The notes under the pieces are model-generated. The model worked only from the letters and a program-made list of their open reading frames with translations. It ran no database searches and was not told where the DNA came from. Positions 22,249-33,900 of a stretch of DNA of 64,000 nt are shown piece after piece. Each line of letters starts with the position of its first letter. The first letter of the stretch is position 1. The DNA lies in NCBI GenBank assembly GCA_024449915.1, contig JAMZAV010000094.1:248001-312000 (forward strand). Reading direction: 5' to 3'. The position numbers and the translations under genes are program-made. This DNA comes from Sweltsa coloradensis (taxonomy: Eukaryota > Arthropoda > Insecta > Plecoptera > Chloroperlidae).

Positions 22249-23179
22249 TTGGATGAGCGAAGCGAAGACTTCAATTTCACCGACCCCCTAAAAAATTTAG
22301 CTCGGGTGTTTTTTTTTTTTTTTTTCCCCGTCTGTTTGTTCGCTCTCTACCGGGCAAACGGCATATCCGATCTTGATGAAAATTTGAGGGGACCTTCGAA
22401 ATCTCTGAACTTAGAGGTGTATTGTTTTTGGGCACAATCGAAGAAATATTTCTCATGAATATCGTACTTTTACGATTTTTTCGATTTTTAGTGCGATATT
22501 TTCGTGCCATTTGGGCCGATTCTAACTAAACGGGTGGGGCTACAACGGTCATATTATACATGGACATTAAGGTTATGGTAATGTAGTACCTTATGAAACA
22601 AAAAGTTGAAAAAGTTAAACAGAATCTATAGAAATAAAGCTTTTAATATAAGTTTTTTACGGTTTAGTGCGATATTTTCGTGCCATTTGGGCCGATTCTT
22701 ACCAAACGGGTGGGGCTACAACGGTCATATTATACATGGACATTAAGGTTATGGTGATGTAGTACCTTTTGAAAGAAAAAGTTGTAAAAGTTAGCCAGAA
22801 TCCATAGAAATAAAGCTTTTAATATAAGTTTTTTACGGTTTAGTGCGATATTTTCGTGCCATTTGGGCCGATTATGACCAAACGGGTGGGGCTAAAACGT
22901 TCATATTAAACATGGACATTAAGGTTATGGTGATGTAGTACCTTTTGAAACAAAAAGTTGAAAAAGTTAGCCAGAATCCATAGAAATAAAGCTTTTAATA
23001 TAAGTTTTTTACGGTAAATATAATACCAAGTGACAAGAAACAATAGAAACTTGACAACAATCACCTACAATGCATAGGCAGCAAAACAAAGCACTTGCAA
23101 AAGTAAAGATATCCCACGCAAACTAAAAACTTTAAAAAGCTCATCCATCAACGCGGCGGGACTTTAGCGTTTTCCTAGT
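22249..23179 (-). mobile_element. Family a foldback, right arm of an inverted pair
   Basis: Reverse copy from TTGGATGAGCGAAGCGAAG to GCGTTTTCCTAGT. It has three internal repeat units (about 22498-22670, 22671-22855 and 22855-23010) against two in the left arm. The arms have therefore diverged by unit gain or loss. TAATA flanks both outer ends of the pair (21473-21477 and 23181-23185), which suggests the two arms moved together. Confidence 0.85.
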
Positions 23180-23327
23180 TTAATATCCCCTGTAGCCTCT
23201 CCCTCTCCTTCCATGCAGCCTGATACTACACAAATTTATTTTGCTGTTGACAACCACTTTTGAGCGACCACTTACTATGTCAATGAAATGAAACAATTAC
23301 TAATTGAACTTGTTATACCAATTGTTT

Positions 23328-23932
23328 TTGGATGAGCGTAGCGAGCGAAGCGAGTGAAGCGAAGACTTCAATTTCACTGACCCCCCAAAAAAATTTAGCT
23401 CGGGTGTTTTTTTTTTTTTTTGTTGTTTTTCTGTCTGTTTGTTAACTCTCTACCAAGAAAACGGCATATCCGATCTTGATGAAAATTGTAGGGGACCTTC
23501 GAAATCTCTGAACTTAGAGGTGTATTGTTTTTGGGTACAATCGAAGAAATATTTCTCATGAATATCGTACTTACTTTTACGATTTTTTTTTATTGTTAAT
23601 GCGATATTTTCGTGACATTTAGGCCAATTCTGACCAAACGGGTGGGGCTACAACGTTCATATTATACATGGACATTAAGGTTATGGTGATGTATTGCTTT
23701 CTGAAAGAAAAAGTTGAAAAAGTTAACCAGAATCTATAGAAATAAAGCTTTTAATATAAGTTTTTACGGTAAATAATACCAATTGACAAGAAACAATAAG
23801 AAACTTGACAACAATCACCTACAATGCGTAGGCAACAAAACAAAGCACTTGCAAGAGTAAAGATATCCCACGCAAATTAAAAACTTTAAAAAGCTCATCC
23901 ATCAACGCGGCGGGAATTAGCGTTTTCCTAGT
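23328..23932 (-). mobile_element. Family a foldback arm, solo reverse copy
   Basis: Starts TTGGATGAGCGTAGCGAGC and ends GCGTTTTCCTAGT. Only one internal repeat unit is present (about 23590-23770). It is an example of a half element without its inverted partner. Confidence 0.8.
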
Positions 23933-24576
23933 GTAAAATAATGCTCGCAGCCTTAAACCGACTGTCCTCTATAGTCCCGGAACTGTTTACTCTTTCCGTA
24001 ACAGACACAATAGGGAATAGAGAACCGAAAACCAAAAAAGCGTTGTTTTGTTTCGACACAAACTATTTTTTTCATATCTGCATTTTGGTTCTGAGCATTA
24101 GAGCATTACAATATAGGGTAACTATAAAACTCGTAGAATTCGTGTTTCGTTCGTGTTTTAATGTCTAAAATAACAATTATTATTTTTTCAGGGTTATTGG
24201 TAACAAAAGTATTTTATTCGAAAATAACCTGGAGGCGTGCGAGGACGCAGTTACAATTTTTGAACGGCAAACCGTGTTTTGATATAGTTCCTGTCGCGAT
24301 GTAAAGGCACTAAATGCAACCTTGTTTGCAGACAACAGTTCAGATCCATTGTTCTTGTATATTTGATGATTATTTGATTTTTGATTATGATGATTAATCG
24401 ATTGGTCGATTGGATCGATTGGTGATTAGTTAGCCTACTAATCACCTTATCATATCACCGTAATATCAGTTATCACCAATGCAAAGTGCGTTTCCAAATT
24501 CCAGCTCATCAAATACACTTTTGATGTGGTGAGAGTGAATCAAAACCAGTTGTCAAACTGTACGTTATACAAGAAA
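23933..24576. other. Intergenic with small repeats
   Basis: No gene is seen. Includes a short ATCGATTGG-type repeat (24396-24424) and a perfect nine-pair hairpin GGTGATTAG/CTAATCACC (24421-24446). Confidence 0.4.
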
Positions 24577-25425
24577 TAAGAACGGGTACTGGAGTATCCA
24601 AAATAGAGAGCGAAGCTACGTTATTAACAGATCGTTGAAGAAGAAATAGAATTAAAATAAATCGCTGAGCGTAGATCTTTTGGTGACAGCGCCGGGTTAG
24701 CTTACTAGTAAGAAATTGTTACTTGTTCTAATGGTGCCGGGTCCGATTTTTCAACTTTTTGATGGGCCCCCTCCCTCTTACCCACAGGGTCACTAAACAT
24801 TCCGTATCATCCTTGTTGAAGGGCAATGTGTCAACCAAGAGACGCATGTTTATAGCACGTCGTGTTCACCTTTTACCGTGAGACGTGACAGAAGCACAGA
24901 CGGGCGGACAGAAAAGTGATGATTGTGGGATCATATTATAATAATATTAATAAGATAACGTTACTTTGGTATTGGGTTGGCCAGTAAATTAAGAAGCAAA
25001 GCTCTGTCCGTCAACGAGTGTGTCGCGTCTCACGATAAGAACCAACAAGATCGTCCGATTGACGTGCGTTTTTTTTTATCATTACCCTTCAACAATGATT
25101 AAGATACAGAATGTTTTGGTTGGGTTAGATTGGGATGGGGGTCTGGCTCGACCCTCACACGGCACCCACACCATTACTGTACGTGCGAAAAGGCAACAAA
25201 CCGTTTTTAAGTGCTAAGCCAACCCTGCGCCCCCATGATCTGTTGAGAAGAGCTTCGCTCCCTCTTTTGGGTACCCCCGCCCCCATGATCTGTTGAGAAG
25301 AGCTTCGCTCCCTCTTTTGGGTACCCCCGTACTCGTACTTGTTTGATTTTGGATCTTTTCTTATTGTTATGAAATTCCAAATTATTATTGTTTTTTTCGT
25401 TAAGTACGGGGGTACCAAGAATGTG
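24577..25425. mobile_element. Family X foldback element
   Basis: The left half has GAGCGAAGCTACGTTATTAA, ACAGATCGTTGAAGAAGAA, a GGTGACAGCGCCGGGT box, CATTCCGTATCATCC, CTTGTTGAAGGGCAATG and CGTGAGACGTGACAGAAGC followed by ACAGACGGGCGGACAGAAAA. The right half carries inverted counterparts (about 25000-25110 for the TTGAAGGG/GAGACG part, 25229-25328 for the GAGCGAAGC part). Related fragments lie at 30820-30975, 37198-37490 and 40741-41570. No protein is encoded. Confidence 0.55.
25229..25328. repeat. Two identical 50-bp tandem copies
   Basis: CCCCCATGATCTGTTGAGAA followed by GAGCTTCGCTCCCTCTTTTG and GGTACCCC occurs twice head to tail (25229-25278 and 25279-25328) with no visible difference. Reverse-complemented, it matches the GTACCCAAAA...GCGAAGC...ACAGATC head of family X, so it is a local duplication inside that element. 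Confidence 0.8.
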
Positions 25426-25918
25426 ATGAGGTCCTCCCACCCCTACCCGATTTCATGGCTGGAAAGAGGGTCAGATATTAATTATTATCTTCATTTGGAA
25501 AAAAACTAGAAAATAACTGGCGAACTGGTTCGAGCCGAATTTCAATTTTAATTTTGATCAAACCGAACCGATTTTTAAGAGTTTATTTATTTGATTCTTT
25601 GTTTTGTATTGTTTACTGGCTATAGCTGTGTTGTTGTTAGTTAATGTTTATCTATGTACCGAAATAATTATTGGAAGCTAGGTCTACTATAAAATCTGTT
25701 TTAAAACATTGCGTTTACGGACTGACGAGTTGGGCTTCACCAATCTTGGCCCCTCAGAAATAATTTTGGCATTATTAATTATTTTACACCATTACGCTTT
25801 TTTTCAGCGTTGTCAAACCTGTTTCACATTGGTCTTAGAGTTTTCTCACTGATCTATAAATACTAACGAGGATCGAGCATGGTGTAACCTTGAAGGCCTA
25901 AACGATCCAAACCATCGT
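25426..25918. other. Intergenic, nothing assigned
   Basis: AT-rich DNA; no gene or repeat was recognised. Confidence 0.5.
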
Positions 25919-26117
25919 GGCGGCGGCCATGTTGGAAGTTCGACCAATCCAGACGAATCAAACCACTGCGTGCGGCGGCCATGTTGGAAGTTCGACCAAT
26001 CCAGACGAATCAAACCACTGCGTGCGGTGCGGCCATGTTGGAAGTTCGACCAATCCAGACGAATCAAACCACTGCGTGCGGCGGCCATGTTGGAAGTTCG
26101 ACCAATCCAGACGAATC
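25919..26117 (+). repeat. Minisatellite, four copies of about 57 bp
   Basis: The unit GCGGCCATGTTGGAAGTTCG followed by ACCAATCCAGACGAATC and AAACCACTGCGTGCG repeats four times with almost no change; the third junction has an extra TGC. It is GC-rich relative to its flanks. All three plus-strand frames stay open across it, which explains the cluster of overlapping frames at 25846-26192. No codon or domain evidence supports a protein. Confidence 0.85.
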
Positions 26118-26395
26118 TCGAAAACGAATCTCATGGCTTCACTTCTCAACATCTGGCAGGTAGGGTGGCTTATAAATCAGCGATGCACGTGAGTAAATAT
26201 AGAGATCAGTGAGTTTTCTACACAGTGATTGAAGGGGTGTTTAAGCAATGCCACCATCTCTCTTTTTTTATACAAATTATGTAACATTTTAAATTTTAAT
26301 TCCAGTATATTATTTTATACAAATTTCAACTTGGTGTAACCCAACCAATGACCCAACTATTTGTTGGATAATACATTTCGAAGAACTGCCCCTGA

Positions 26396-27455
26396 CCGGT
26401 TCTGACCAACATAGAACTTTCCTCCTCACATCCCTTAGGCTAGAGTGTCACATTATGCCATTATGACCTAACGGTAGACGCGTACTTTATCCAAATAAAC
26501 TTAAAACTTGACCTACGTTTTGTGTGGTGTGATGTAATGTAATGACTAGGGCTGTGCGTGTGCCAGATTCGAGTTTTCGAAGGTCATATTCAAAAATTTA
26601 AATTTCCCGCCATTTACCCGACGTTTTTCCGCGTGTATCAGGAAGGCAGCAATTATGTTTATAAACGCGAATTAAGTCATGAAATTTCAAACAAAGCTTT
26701 TTTCAAAGTTTTGGTGGAGGTGCCGGGTAGGTAGTCAAAATTAAATTAATTCTGGGCTCCTGGCTGGTACATATGGTGGAGGTTTCGGGTCATAAGCGTA
26801 ATTGTGAGATCGTAAAATCGTTTGTACAAGTAAGCTCAAAATACTTCATGTCATTGAAATTACACAAAAAATGATAATTTCGTAATTTTGGTGGAGGTGC
26901 CGGGTAGTCGAAATTAATCTGGTGGTAAAAAACAGTCAGAAACTTGAAAAACTGAAATTAAAACTTGATTCTCACTCTCATGTGCTTGTTTTTCTTTTAA
27001 ATTAATTGTAAATTGTTCTGGAATTTGTGATATGCCCCTACTGATAATTTTAAACTCAGTGTTTTTTTTTTTTTTTTTTTTTTAAGTTGTGCATTATCAA
27101 ATTGATTTTTTTGGTAAATAACGAAAGATCGCGAATTTTTATTTTTTAAACACGAATTTTCAAACTTAAAAAAACATTTTTGCACTTCTCTTAACGATAG
27201 GCTACACAAAATTCAATAGGAAAAGGTTCGGATTCCCTTCGGATTCGCGATTCTTCGGAAAGATTCGATTCGGATCCGAAATGAAAAACATGGATTCGCA
27301 TACCCCTAGTAATGACGACTAAAAGTGTAGTCCTATATTGTTACTCGACTTTGGGATTTATTTGTTTTAAGGGCTTGTTCACCGTTAAGGTAAAATTGCG
27401 CCACTCTAGCCTATAGGAGATGTCGGGAGTAATAGCCAATGCTGGTCAGAACCGG
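26396..27455. mobile_element. Inverted-arm element interrupted by a hAT insertion
   Basis: The left arm (26396-26520) carries CCGGTTCTGACCAACAT, TTAGGCTAGAGTG and ATTATGACCTAACGGTAGAC. The right arm (27365-27455) is its complement (CACTCTAGCCTATAGG ... TGCTGGTCAGAACCGG). With the hAT element removed, the arms are separated by less than 100 bp. The same arm sequence occurs singly at 42442-42530 and in part at 15797-15850. Confidence 0.65.
26547..27308. mobile_element. Non-autonomous hAT element with 8-bp target duplication
   Basis: The left terminus TAGGGCTGTGCG and the complement of the right terminus TAGGGGTATGCG match at 10 of 12 positions. A perfect 8-bp direct repeat, GTAATGAC, flanks it (26539-26546 and 27309-27316). 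An 8-bp duplication with a TAGGG-type terminus is the signature of hAT transposons. Subterminal GATTCG repeats near the right end fit transposase-binding sites. The 762-bp interior encodes no transposase. It contains three GGTGGAGGTG-type boxes (26713, 26774, 26887; two extend to GGTGGAGGTGCCGGGT) and a T-run at 27061-27083. Confidence 0.85.
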
Positions 27456-27464
27456 AGAAAAGTG

Positions 27465-27690
27465 TCACGTTATCACGTCGTCGTCGTCGTCATCGTCGTC
27501 TTTGTCATAGTTCGTGTTGTCATCGATGTCGTCGGGGAGCTTCAAGGATACGGGGAGGATTAGGCCTACCCACGACGACGACTGCCAGAGCTCGCCTCTT
27601 GTTTCGGGGAGTAAACCTTGCGAGTTGTACTTGCCTCTTTTCTCTGAGCCAAATTCTAGCCCGGGCCCAACGTGGTTGTTGTTACTCGAA
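27465..27690 (-). pseudogene. Dispersed-repeat fragment encoding an acidic-tail peptide, copy 1
   Basis: The minus-strand frame reads GPGLEFGSE, later ETRGELWQSSS, then LKLPDDIDDN and a run of eight Asp. The second locus at 42541-42785 encodes the same order of motifs (GPGVEFGPE; ETRGELWQSSS in a shifted frame; LPDDNDTTNDDKDDDD). No protein family is recognised. It may be the end of a transposon gag-like or structural protein, or simply conserved repeat DNA containing (GTC)n. Confidence 0.4.
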
Positions 27691-27699
27691 CGATCAGTG

Positions 27700-29157
27700 A
27701 TCAGGCTTGGCCGTTTAGTTGCGTCCGTACTTGGTATACGGATCCCTGATTTCCAGTATATTATATATCGGAAATCAGGAAGTGGTGAAGGGGGTACTTG
27801 CCAACTAATCATTCCTTGGGCAACGGTAATTATTTGCAGTGAATTTTTTAAGATTGTGGTGACCGAATTAATAGTTTTTAATCTTTTAGATGAGTAGACC
27901 TAATTTTATCAATAAATTATATTGTTTGGAAAATGAGGATTTTACCATAATTATTGTATTATACTTCGTGGATACGTATAAGTTTAAGAGATGCTGTTGG
28001 TCGTGCGTTCATATGACCACACATCACCATTTTGTTATTGTCCCTCCCCTCCCCCCCACCCCCCACACACACTGAATAAAATAAAAAGTCAATATGTGGT
28101 AAAAGAAGGCGGGATGCGAGGTATTTGCCCCGAGGGGGGGCAAATTTTTTTGCGAGGGGGGGCCCCTCCTCCCAATGGGCGCCCATGGACTGGACTATAG
28201 TACATGAAATATTGGATTGCTTTGTAATTCCAATTGTTGACAATTAATCGTGTGGCTAAAATAATTGCTATACTTGTTGCCTTCTTACTTCTCTATTTTC
28301 CTTTATGCCCATGCTACACTTGTATCGATGCAACGCCAGACATACCAGTAGATAGCTGTAAATCCATGTCATCAAGTTATGCCTTGTATGTATCAATGGC
28401 ATAGTAAATTTTATGTGAGGGCATTTGCACAAATGTATTGTAAAAACACTAAGCTAGGAGGCTGATATTGGTAGTAGGTATCAGATCAGATCAGGATAGT
28501 GATCTGCGATTGAAGGTCCCAGTTCAACAATATCTGTTGATATATAGTTAGTTTAGTTTGCCACATGAATATTTCCTTTACTACTCGATGAAAAACTTAT
28601 TTTAAAGAAAGTAGAAAAATAGTTAGGTCATGTTTCTATTTTAAAACTAAAACAATTTTTAATTTTTAATTCGTCTGTTTGCTAGCCATACTCTTATATC
28701 CGAGTTACTCAGATCACAAAATAGTAACATTATCTAGAGCAGACAGAAAAGATAATGATTTTTTCTGCGTGGTCTTTTTAGGAGCCCGTTGAAAATTTGC
28801 CAATATAAAATGTCAACGTAATTTTTCAGTTAGGATTTGTATTTTTCTTGTTATAGAGTAAATTAGAGTTTGAGTAGACTCCAGTAGATAATCGCCCCCA
28901 ATAAACGTGTTTATGAAATCGCGAAGAGATAGTTTCTTATAGGAAGGTTCGAGTCAAGTCGAGTAATGGCAGCGAACATACTTATAATCTCAGTGAAAGT
29001 TTAGTAAAAACTGAGTGTTCAGACTTTGTAAAATGGGAAAACTCTGCCACTCTAGTAAAACCATCGTTTTACTGTGCAAGTCGCTAACCTCGCCTGTGCG
29101 CTGAGTAAAGTGTCGGAAAAAATAATCCCTTCACGCCCTTAGGGGAGGGGGCGGGGG
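27700..29157. other. Intergenic, nothing assigned
   Basis: No gene is seen. Contains a short inverted pair around TGATTTCC/GGAAATCA (27748-27778) and a G- and C-rich patch (28030-28195). Confidence 0.45.
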
Positions 29158-29860
29158 TAGTTCCACAGTGTCTAATAGATCGCACCACGGTGCTTGTTAA
29201 CCCAATGAAGTCCCTTTTAATTTATTTTAGAAATTTGGGTCTTAGGGTACAAAATAAAATTGTATTTTTCTGATAATTTTAATACTTTTTTTCGATGCCA
29301 TATTTAAACATTTTTGACTAATTTTGAAGTTGATGGTCCATTAGTTTTTAATAAAACAGTTGCTTTCGTTTAGCTCTTAAAAATTCTCAGATTTTCACAA
29401 TTTCTCTCTGTTTTGTTCTTTTTTATCCTTTTGCTATAACCATGCAATTAACTTTTTTTTAAATTGAACAACACATTAACTATTAAAAAGACCCCCCCCC
29501 CCCATTCCCGAAAAATTGACCAGCACAGCTAGTCTTCTGATGCCAAGGGGTTAAACTTTAAAGTAACACTGTTGTGGTGGGGATTTCTGTAGTTCCACTG
29601 TAGCTTGTAGATCGCGCCACAATGCTCGATAATGTAACATGTCGGTAAAAGCAGTTTTACGCACCATCAAGCCAAGCCATCAGGTCCTCTCGATCTCCGC
29701 CTAGCGGAGGATCGTCTAACTCTCTAGGAGTGGCCACACGAGCGAGTTAGACGAGCCTCCGCCAGGTGGCGGAGATCTAGAGGACCTTGCGCACCATTGG
29801 TTGGTGTGGGGATTTCTGTAGTTCCACAGTAGCTGCTAGATCGCGCCGAATTATTTGCCA
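29158..29860. repeat. Three degenerate copies of a GTAGTTCCAC...GATCGC repeat
   Basis: GTAGTTCCACAGTGTCTAATAG (about 29158), GTAGTTCCACTGTAGCTTGTAG (about 29590) and GTAGTTCCACAGTAGCTGCTAG (about 29818) are each followed by ATCGC(A/G)CC. The second and third are also preceded by GGGGATTTCT. GCACCAT flanks the hairpin element that separates them, so a local duplication is likely. Confidence 0.55.
29692..29787. mobile_element. 96-bp hairpin MITE
   Basis: AGGTCCTCTCGATCTCCGCC on the left pairs with GGCGGAGATCTAGAGGACCT on the right. An inner pair TCGTCTAACTC/GAGTTAGACGA follows. Nearly the whole segment can fold into one stem. A related AGAGGACCTT end occurs at about 19412. Confidence 0.6.
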
Positions 29861-30462
29861 GCGTCCATCTGACACGGTGTGCAGTGTACTGCAGCCCCAG
29901 TTTGGGGTAGCGTCTCGACCAGAGTTGCTTACGATGGTTGGAAATTATTAGCAGAGACTTAATACAAATTATTAATTGAAGTAGTTGACTGCAAGTGTTT
30001 TAGGCTAGTTCTGTCCACAGAATCAAGCCATGAGCTTAGCTAGGTAAAAATAAAGTGCGCGAATTATAACAGTTATCTGGGACAATCCAAACGATCTTTG
30101 ATTGAAAATAGCGAAAGGGGTGAATAGACCTTCTTGAGGATTAAAAACCAAGAATCTACAAGGTAAGATTAAAAATAAATTCCACTTTAATTATTTCTAA
30201 TAAACTGAGGGAACTCGAACTTGTAAGTTAATACAAAAAAATACAAAAATAATAATTCATTTGCAGAAATCTCATTTATTAAACGTGTTACAAATGCTAA
30301 ACAATTGTACGTTTAAAAAGTAAACACATGTGTAAACAAGTCACCACCCTCATCAGCTAGTTAAAATACTACGTAATTTGCATGTTTCTATTTCATACAA
30401 ATTATACGAGGCAAAGTTGTGTTTTCAAGCAAATCTTAAAAAGAGGTAGCAAATCATAAAGT
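29861..30462. other. Intergenic, nothing assigned
   Basis: AT-rich DNA without recognised features. Confidence 0.5.
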
Positions 30463-30822
30463 TTATCGATTTCCGAAGTGTGTCTCGCCTGTTGATCGCG
30501 CCTGTTGAGTCGAGCAGAGACAACGCGCGATCATCCTCAGCCCTTTACACTCTTTGTGCGTTATCAGATACGCCTTTGTTGGTAGGTACGTACTTTCTAT
30601 GCCAGGATTAAGATCTCCGAGAAAGATATCCTTCTCGTAACTTTTATGTAGCCACCCCGTAGACTTTATAGAATACACTATCAGCAATCTATTTATGGAT
30701 GTATTAATGTTATCCAAAACGGTTGGATCTTTGGATGGAGGTATTAAATTTATTGCCTCATAATAATGACTGATTACATGCAGGGCGTTTGATGGAAAAG
30801 TGAACACGCACTGGTATAAGGG
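30463..30822 (-). pseudogene. Possible terminal exon or gene fragment, unrecognised
   Basis: On the minus strand, a TTATACCAG acceptor-like site ends at about 30823. An open segment of about 119 codons follows, starting CVFTFPSNALHVISHYYEAI and running to a stop at about 30463. Composition is balanced and protein-like, not biased as AT-rich random frames are. I do not recognise the family, see no transmembrane segment or signal peptide, and cannot link it to other exons. It abuts a family X fragment, so it could instead be transposon-derived. Confidence 0.25.
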
Positions 30823-30975
30823 AGTACCCAAAAATAGGAAGCGAAGCTACTTAAACAACAGATCGCCGAAGAAAGCAAAAATAATCAATATTTTGTCGGT
30901 TGTTGACGTCGCCAAATTGTTAAGACAAAGTTTGCCGTTAACAACGCCCCTTTCTTGTTTTTGGTGGAGGTGCCG
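30820..30975 (+). repeat. Family X fragment with GGTGGAGGTGCCGGG box
   Basis: GGGAGTACCCAAAAATAGGA, AGCGAAGCTACTTAAACAAC and AGATCGCCGAAGAAAG match the head of the element at 24585-24640. It ends in TTTTTGGTGGAGGTGCCGGG. Confidence 0.6.
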
Positions 30976-33900
30976 GGCGCACGACTTCTCAAACTTTCCT
31001 TCCTTCCAATGTGGAATTTATGTGCCTCGATAATGGGACGGTTCTGTATTGACACAGTTTACATTGCATGTACCCTAACACATAGAAGTGATTGACTAAA
31101 ACTCTTTCAGAACTTACCTACTATAGGCTGGAACTTCGCTCTGTGGTGAGAATGTGGTATATTCTGAATTCTTACATCATTATTCATCATGAGTTGTTGG
31201 CGGCTGTCACAGCCCTTAGATGCGCTCTGCTTGTTTCCTCGTGTGCGTGAGCGTGCGTGCGTGTAGGCGCCGAGTTCCTTTACGACGTGTTTATACCTTG
31301 GGCTAGAGTTATGTCGAGATGGATGAGATAAATGTGGAAATTTAACGTGATTCAAGACTTTGGTTATCTTTTGTTTCACAAAAGAGTTGTGGCACACAAT
31401 TAATTGTGATTTATCGTGATTGTGAATTGTGGTAATGTTCATATTATTTAATGTAATTAAATAATATTTCATAGTAATAACTGCTATTGCATGCAATGTT
31501 CCAACGATAATCGTGACAATATTTTAATTCAGAACAACTTATGCTCATTTGACTTTCATATTTTCTGTTCCTCAATTCAATTATAAAGATTTTGATAATG
31601 AGTTGAAACAAAAAGTCACAAATTTAAAATATTGATATTAATCTTCACTACTTTACATAATCACTCAGTGTCGTTTTTGCGAGTATTTAGCGAGTATAAA
31701 CGAAAATGTTTTTCAATATAATATGTTGTTGCGTTTAAGTTTTTTTTGCTAAGTCATTGTACAGTATTCATCTTTCGTGAGTGGTAAGCCAATGTCGATT
31801 GTTGTGCATAGAATAAAAACATATTATGACAGTGGATTGATCTGATAATTCTTAATAATGGAAAATGATTTTAACTTCAAATAAGTTGCTTATTTTAGTA
31901 TTGATTTGTGAAAATCATCATGCTATCAATGAAGAAAGACACGAGATGAAAACACCAGCGGAAATAATAAAATTTGCACTTTAATTATGTACCGGTGGAT
32001 AAAAATAATTTTCTAATTTGTTCCTGTATTTGCGTAAAGTTAATTTTTAACATTATCTCCACTAACCCGGCACCTCCACCAAAATCCTTAAAAATTATAA
32101 AAACTTATACTATCGATTTCGTTGTCAAATTTACAACAGTCGCTTGACTAAGTTTGTTCTTCAATGATCAATTTATATTTAGTACTTTATTTCTAACTTA
32201 AAAAGTGAGGTTTGAATTTGTTTATTTGTCGTTCATATATTTTGTTATAGATCGATTTCAAAATAATCAATTCTAAGTTTATTTTAGTGTATTCGTGCAT
32301 GCCATAGTGTCATGTAGTAAAATATTATATTTTGTTACTCAATTAAAATAATTTACGTGAAAAATTTAGCAATTAAAAATCAGAGAAGAAACTAATAAAA
32401 TATAAAACTGTACTCGGGGTTATTATTATAATGCTATATAGATTTAAGTCCATGATCAGACTGTGTGCCGTCTCACAGCAAGCCACTCGCTGATCTACTG
32501 CCGTCTGATTGTGATACCACTTTCATTGTAGATCATTGTTGCATTATTTCAACTGCATGCACTACGGTAAAACCGAGCATTGAGACAGGCCTAAGGTCCT
32601 GTCCCAATGCTGACTATAACTCCTTGTCTGCCAACTCAATCCTGCTTGTGACGTTGTGCTTGTGTGCGTGAATCATCGTCTGCTACTACTTCTATAGAAT
32701 AATTTTCCGTGGGGGGGACACTCCCAGACCCGGCGCCTCCACCAAGCGTCAATATCGCACCATTCTTTTTATTTAGTTTCTATTGACCTTTGGAGTATCG
32801 TTAGTTGAATCACAAGAATTAATATATCAATATGATTTTTATCGCAGATTTCAAGTAAGACAATTCGAGTGTTCCGTTCCGGCTACTATCTTGGGTCCAT
32901 AAAATAAGTAGGTATTGCTAATCAGTTTTCTTCAGGAATCGAGGTAAACTTGGCAACTCTTGCACTGTGAAACGTGTCAAGATAACCAGCTCTATCACTA
33001 CTAGGAAACTAGTATGACCTCTTCCGTGTCTCCTGCAAGTGAACTCGTATAGAAGGTTCATTAAACTGATAACATAAAAATATAGTAAATTACAAAAATT
33101 ATATACCATAAAAAAATGTAGTAACTTATAGGGAAGAGGTTATCTTGCTTTGGTATCCGGTACTTAAAAAAAAACTTCCAACTTCTTCATTTCTTCTTCT
33201 CAGTAGGCTTCCATGTAGCTAAATGTTGTTTTAATTTTCCATTTGCTAAAAGGGTGTCATGTTTGCATTAAGCGGTTAAGTCTCAACTTGCTAATTATAA
33301 TGGAATATCTAAAGAATCAACTGGAGATAACGAACATGAAGGCCATAGATGTTCAGAGAGGGAGAGCGACTTTCTAATTTAGTACCGATTCTAATTTCCT
33401 GTAGTTCCATTGCATGTTAACCATGTGCACATGCAACCCCACATACACACGCACATACATTGACACATCACGCACTTTTTTGTTTCACTTTTTCACGTTG
33501 TTCGAGCCCTTGTATTGATGAATTCTCAATCACTGTATTTAAATAAATTAGTAACGTTTACTTTTTTAAAATTTTGTCTAACAATAGTTCTAAAACGGTT
33601 TGTTTAAGTCCTAGTGCATACATTAACTCTATTCTACTCCAGGAGGCTGACCACAAAACTACCAGATAGCGCTACAAACGAACATGTAACGATACAAGCA
33701 GAACGAACGCCAAGTCAAATTCAACCTACCCGTGTCCAACATCAAATTCTCCTATAATGGCGCAATTACAGGCTTAACATACTCGCTACCGTACTGTACT
33801 TGGAGCAAATTAATTTCTCGTGGGCCATGGACAAGTGCATGCAATCTCAAGAGGTGTAACCGTGTATTGTGGATTCAGGGTAGTTGCCAAGAGAATGCCC

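Noticed and set aside
25846..26192. Overlapping frames across the 57-bp minisatellite
   Set aside because: The unit length is a multiple of three in most copies and lacks stops, so all frames stay open; nothing indicates translation.
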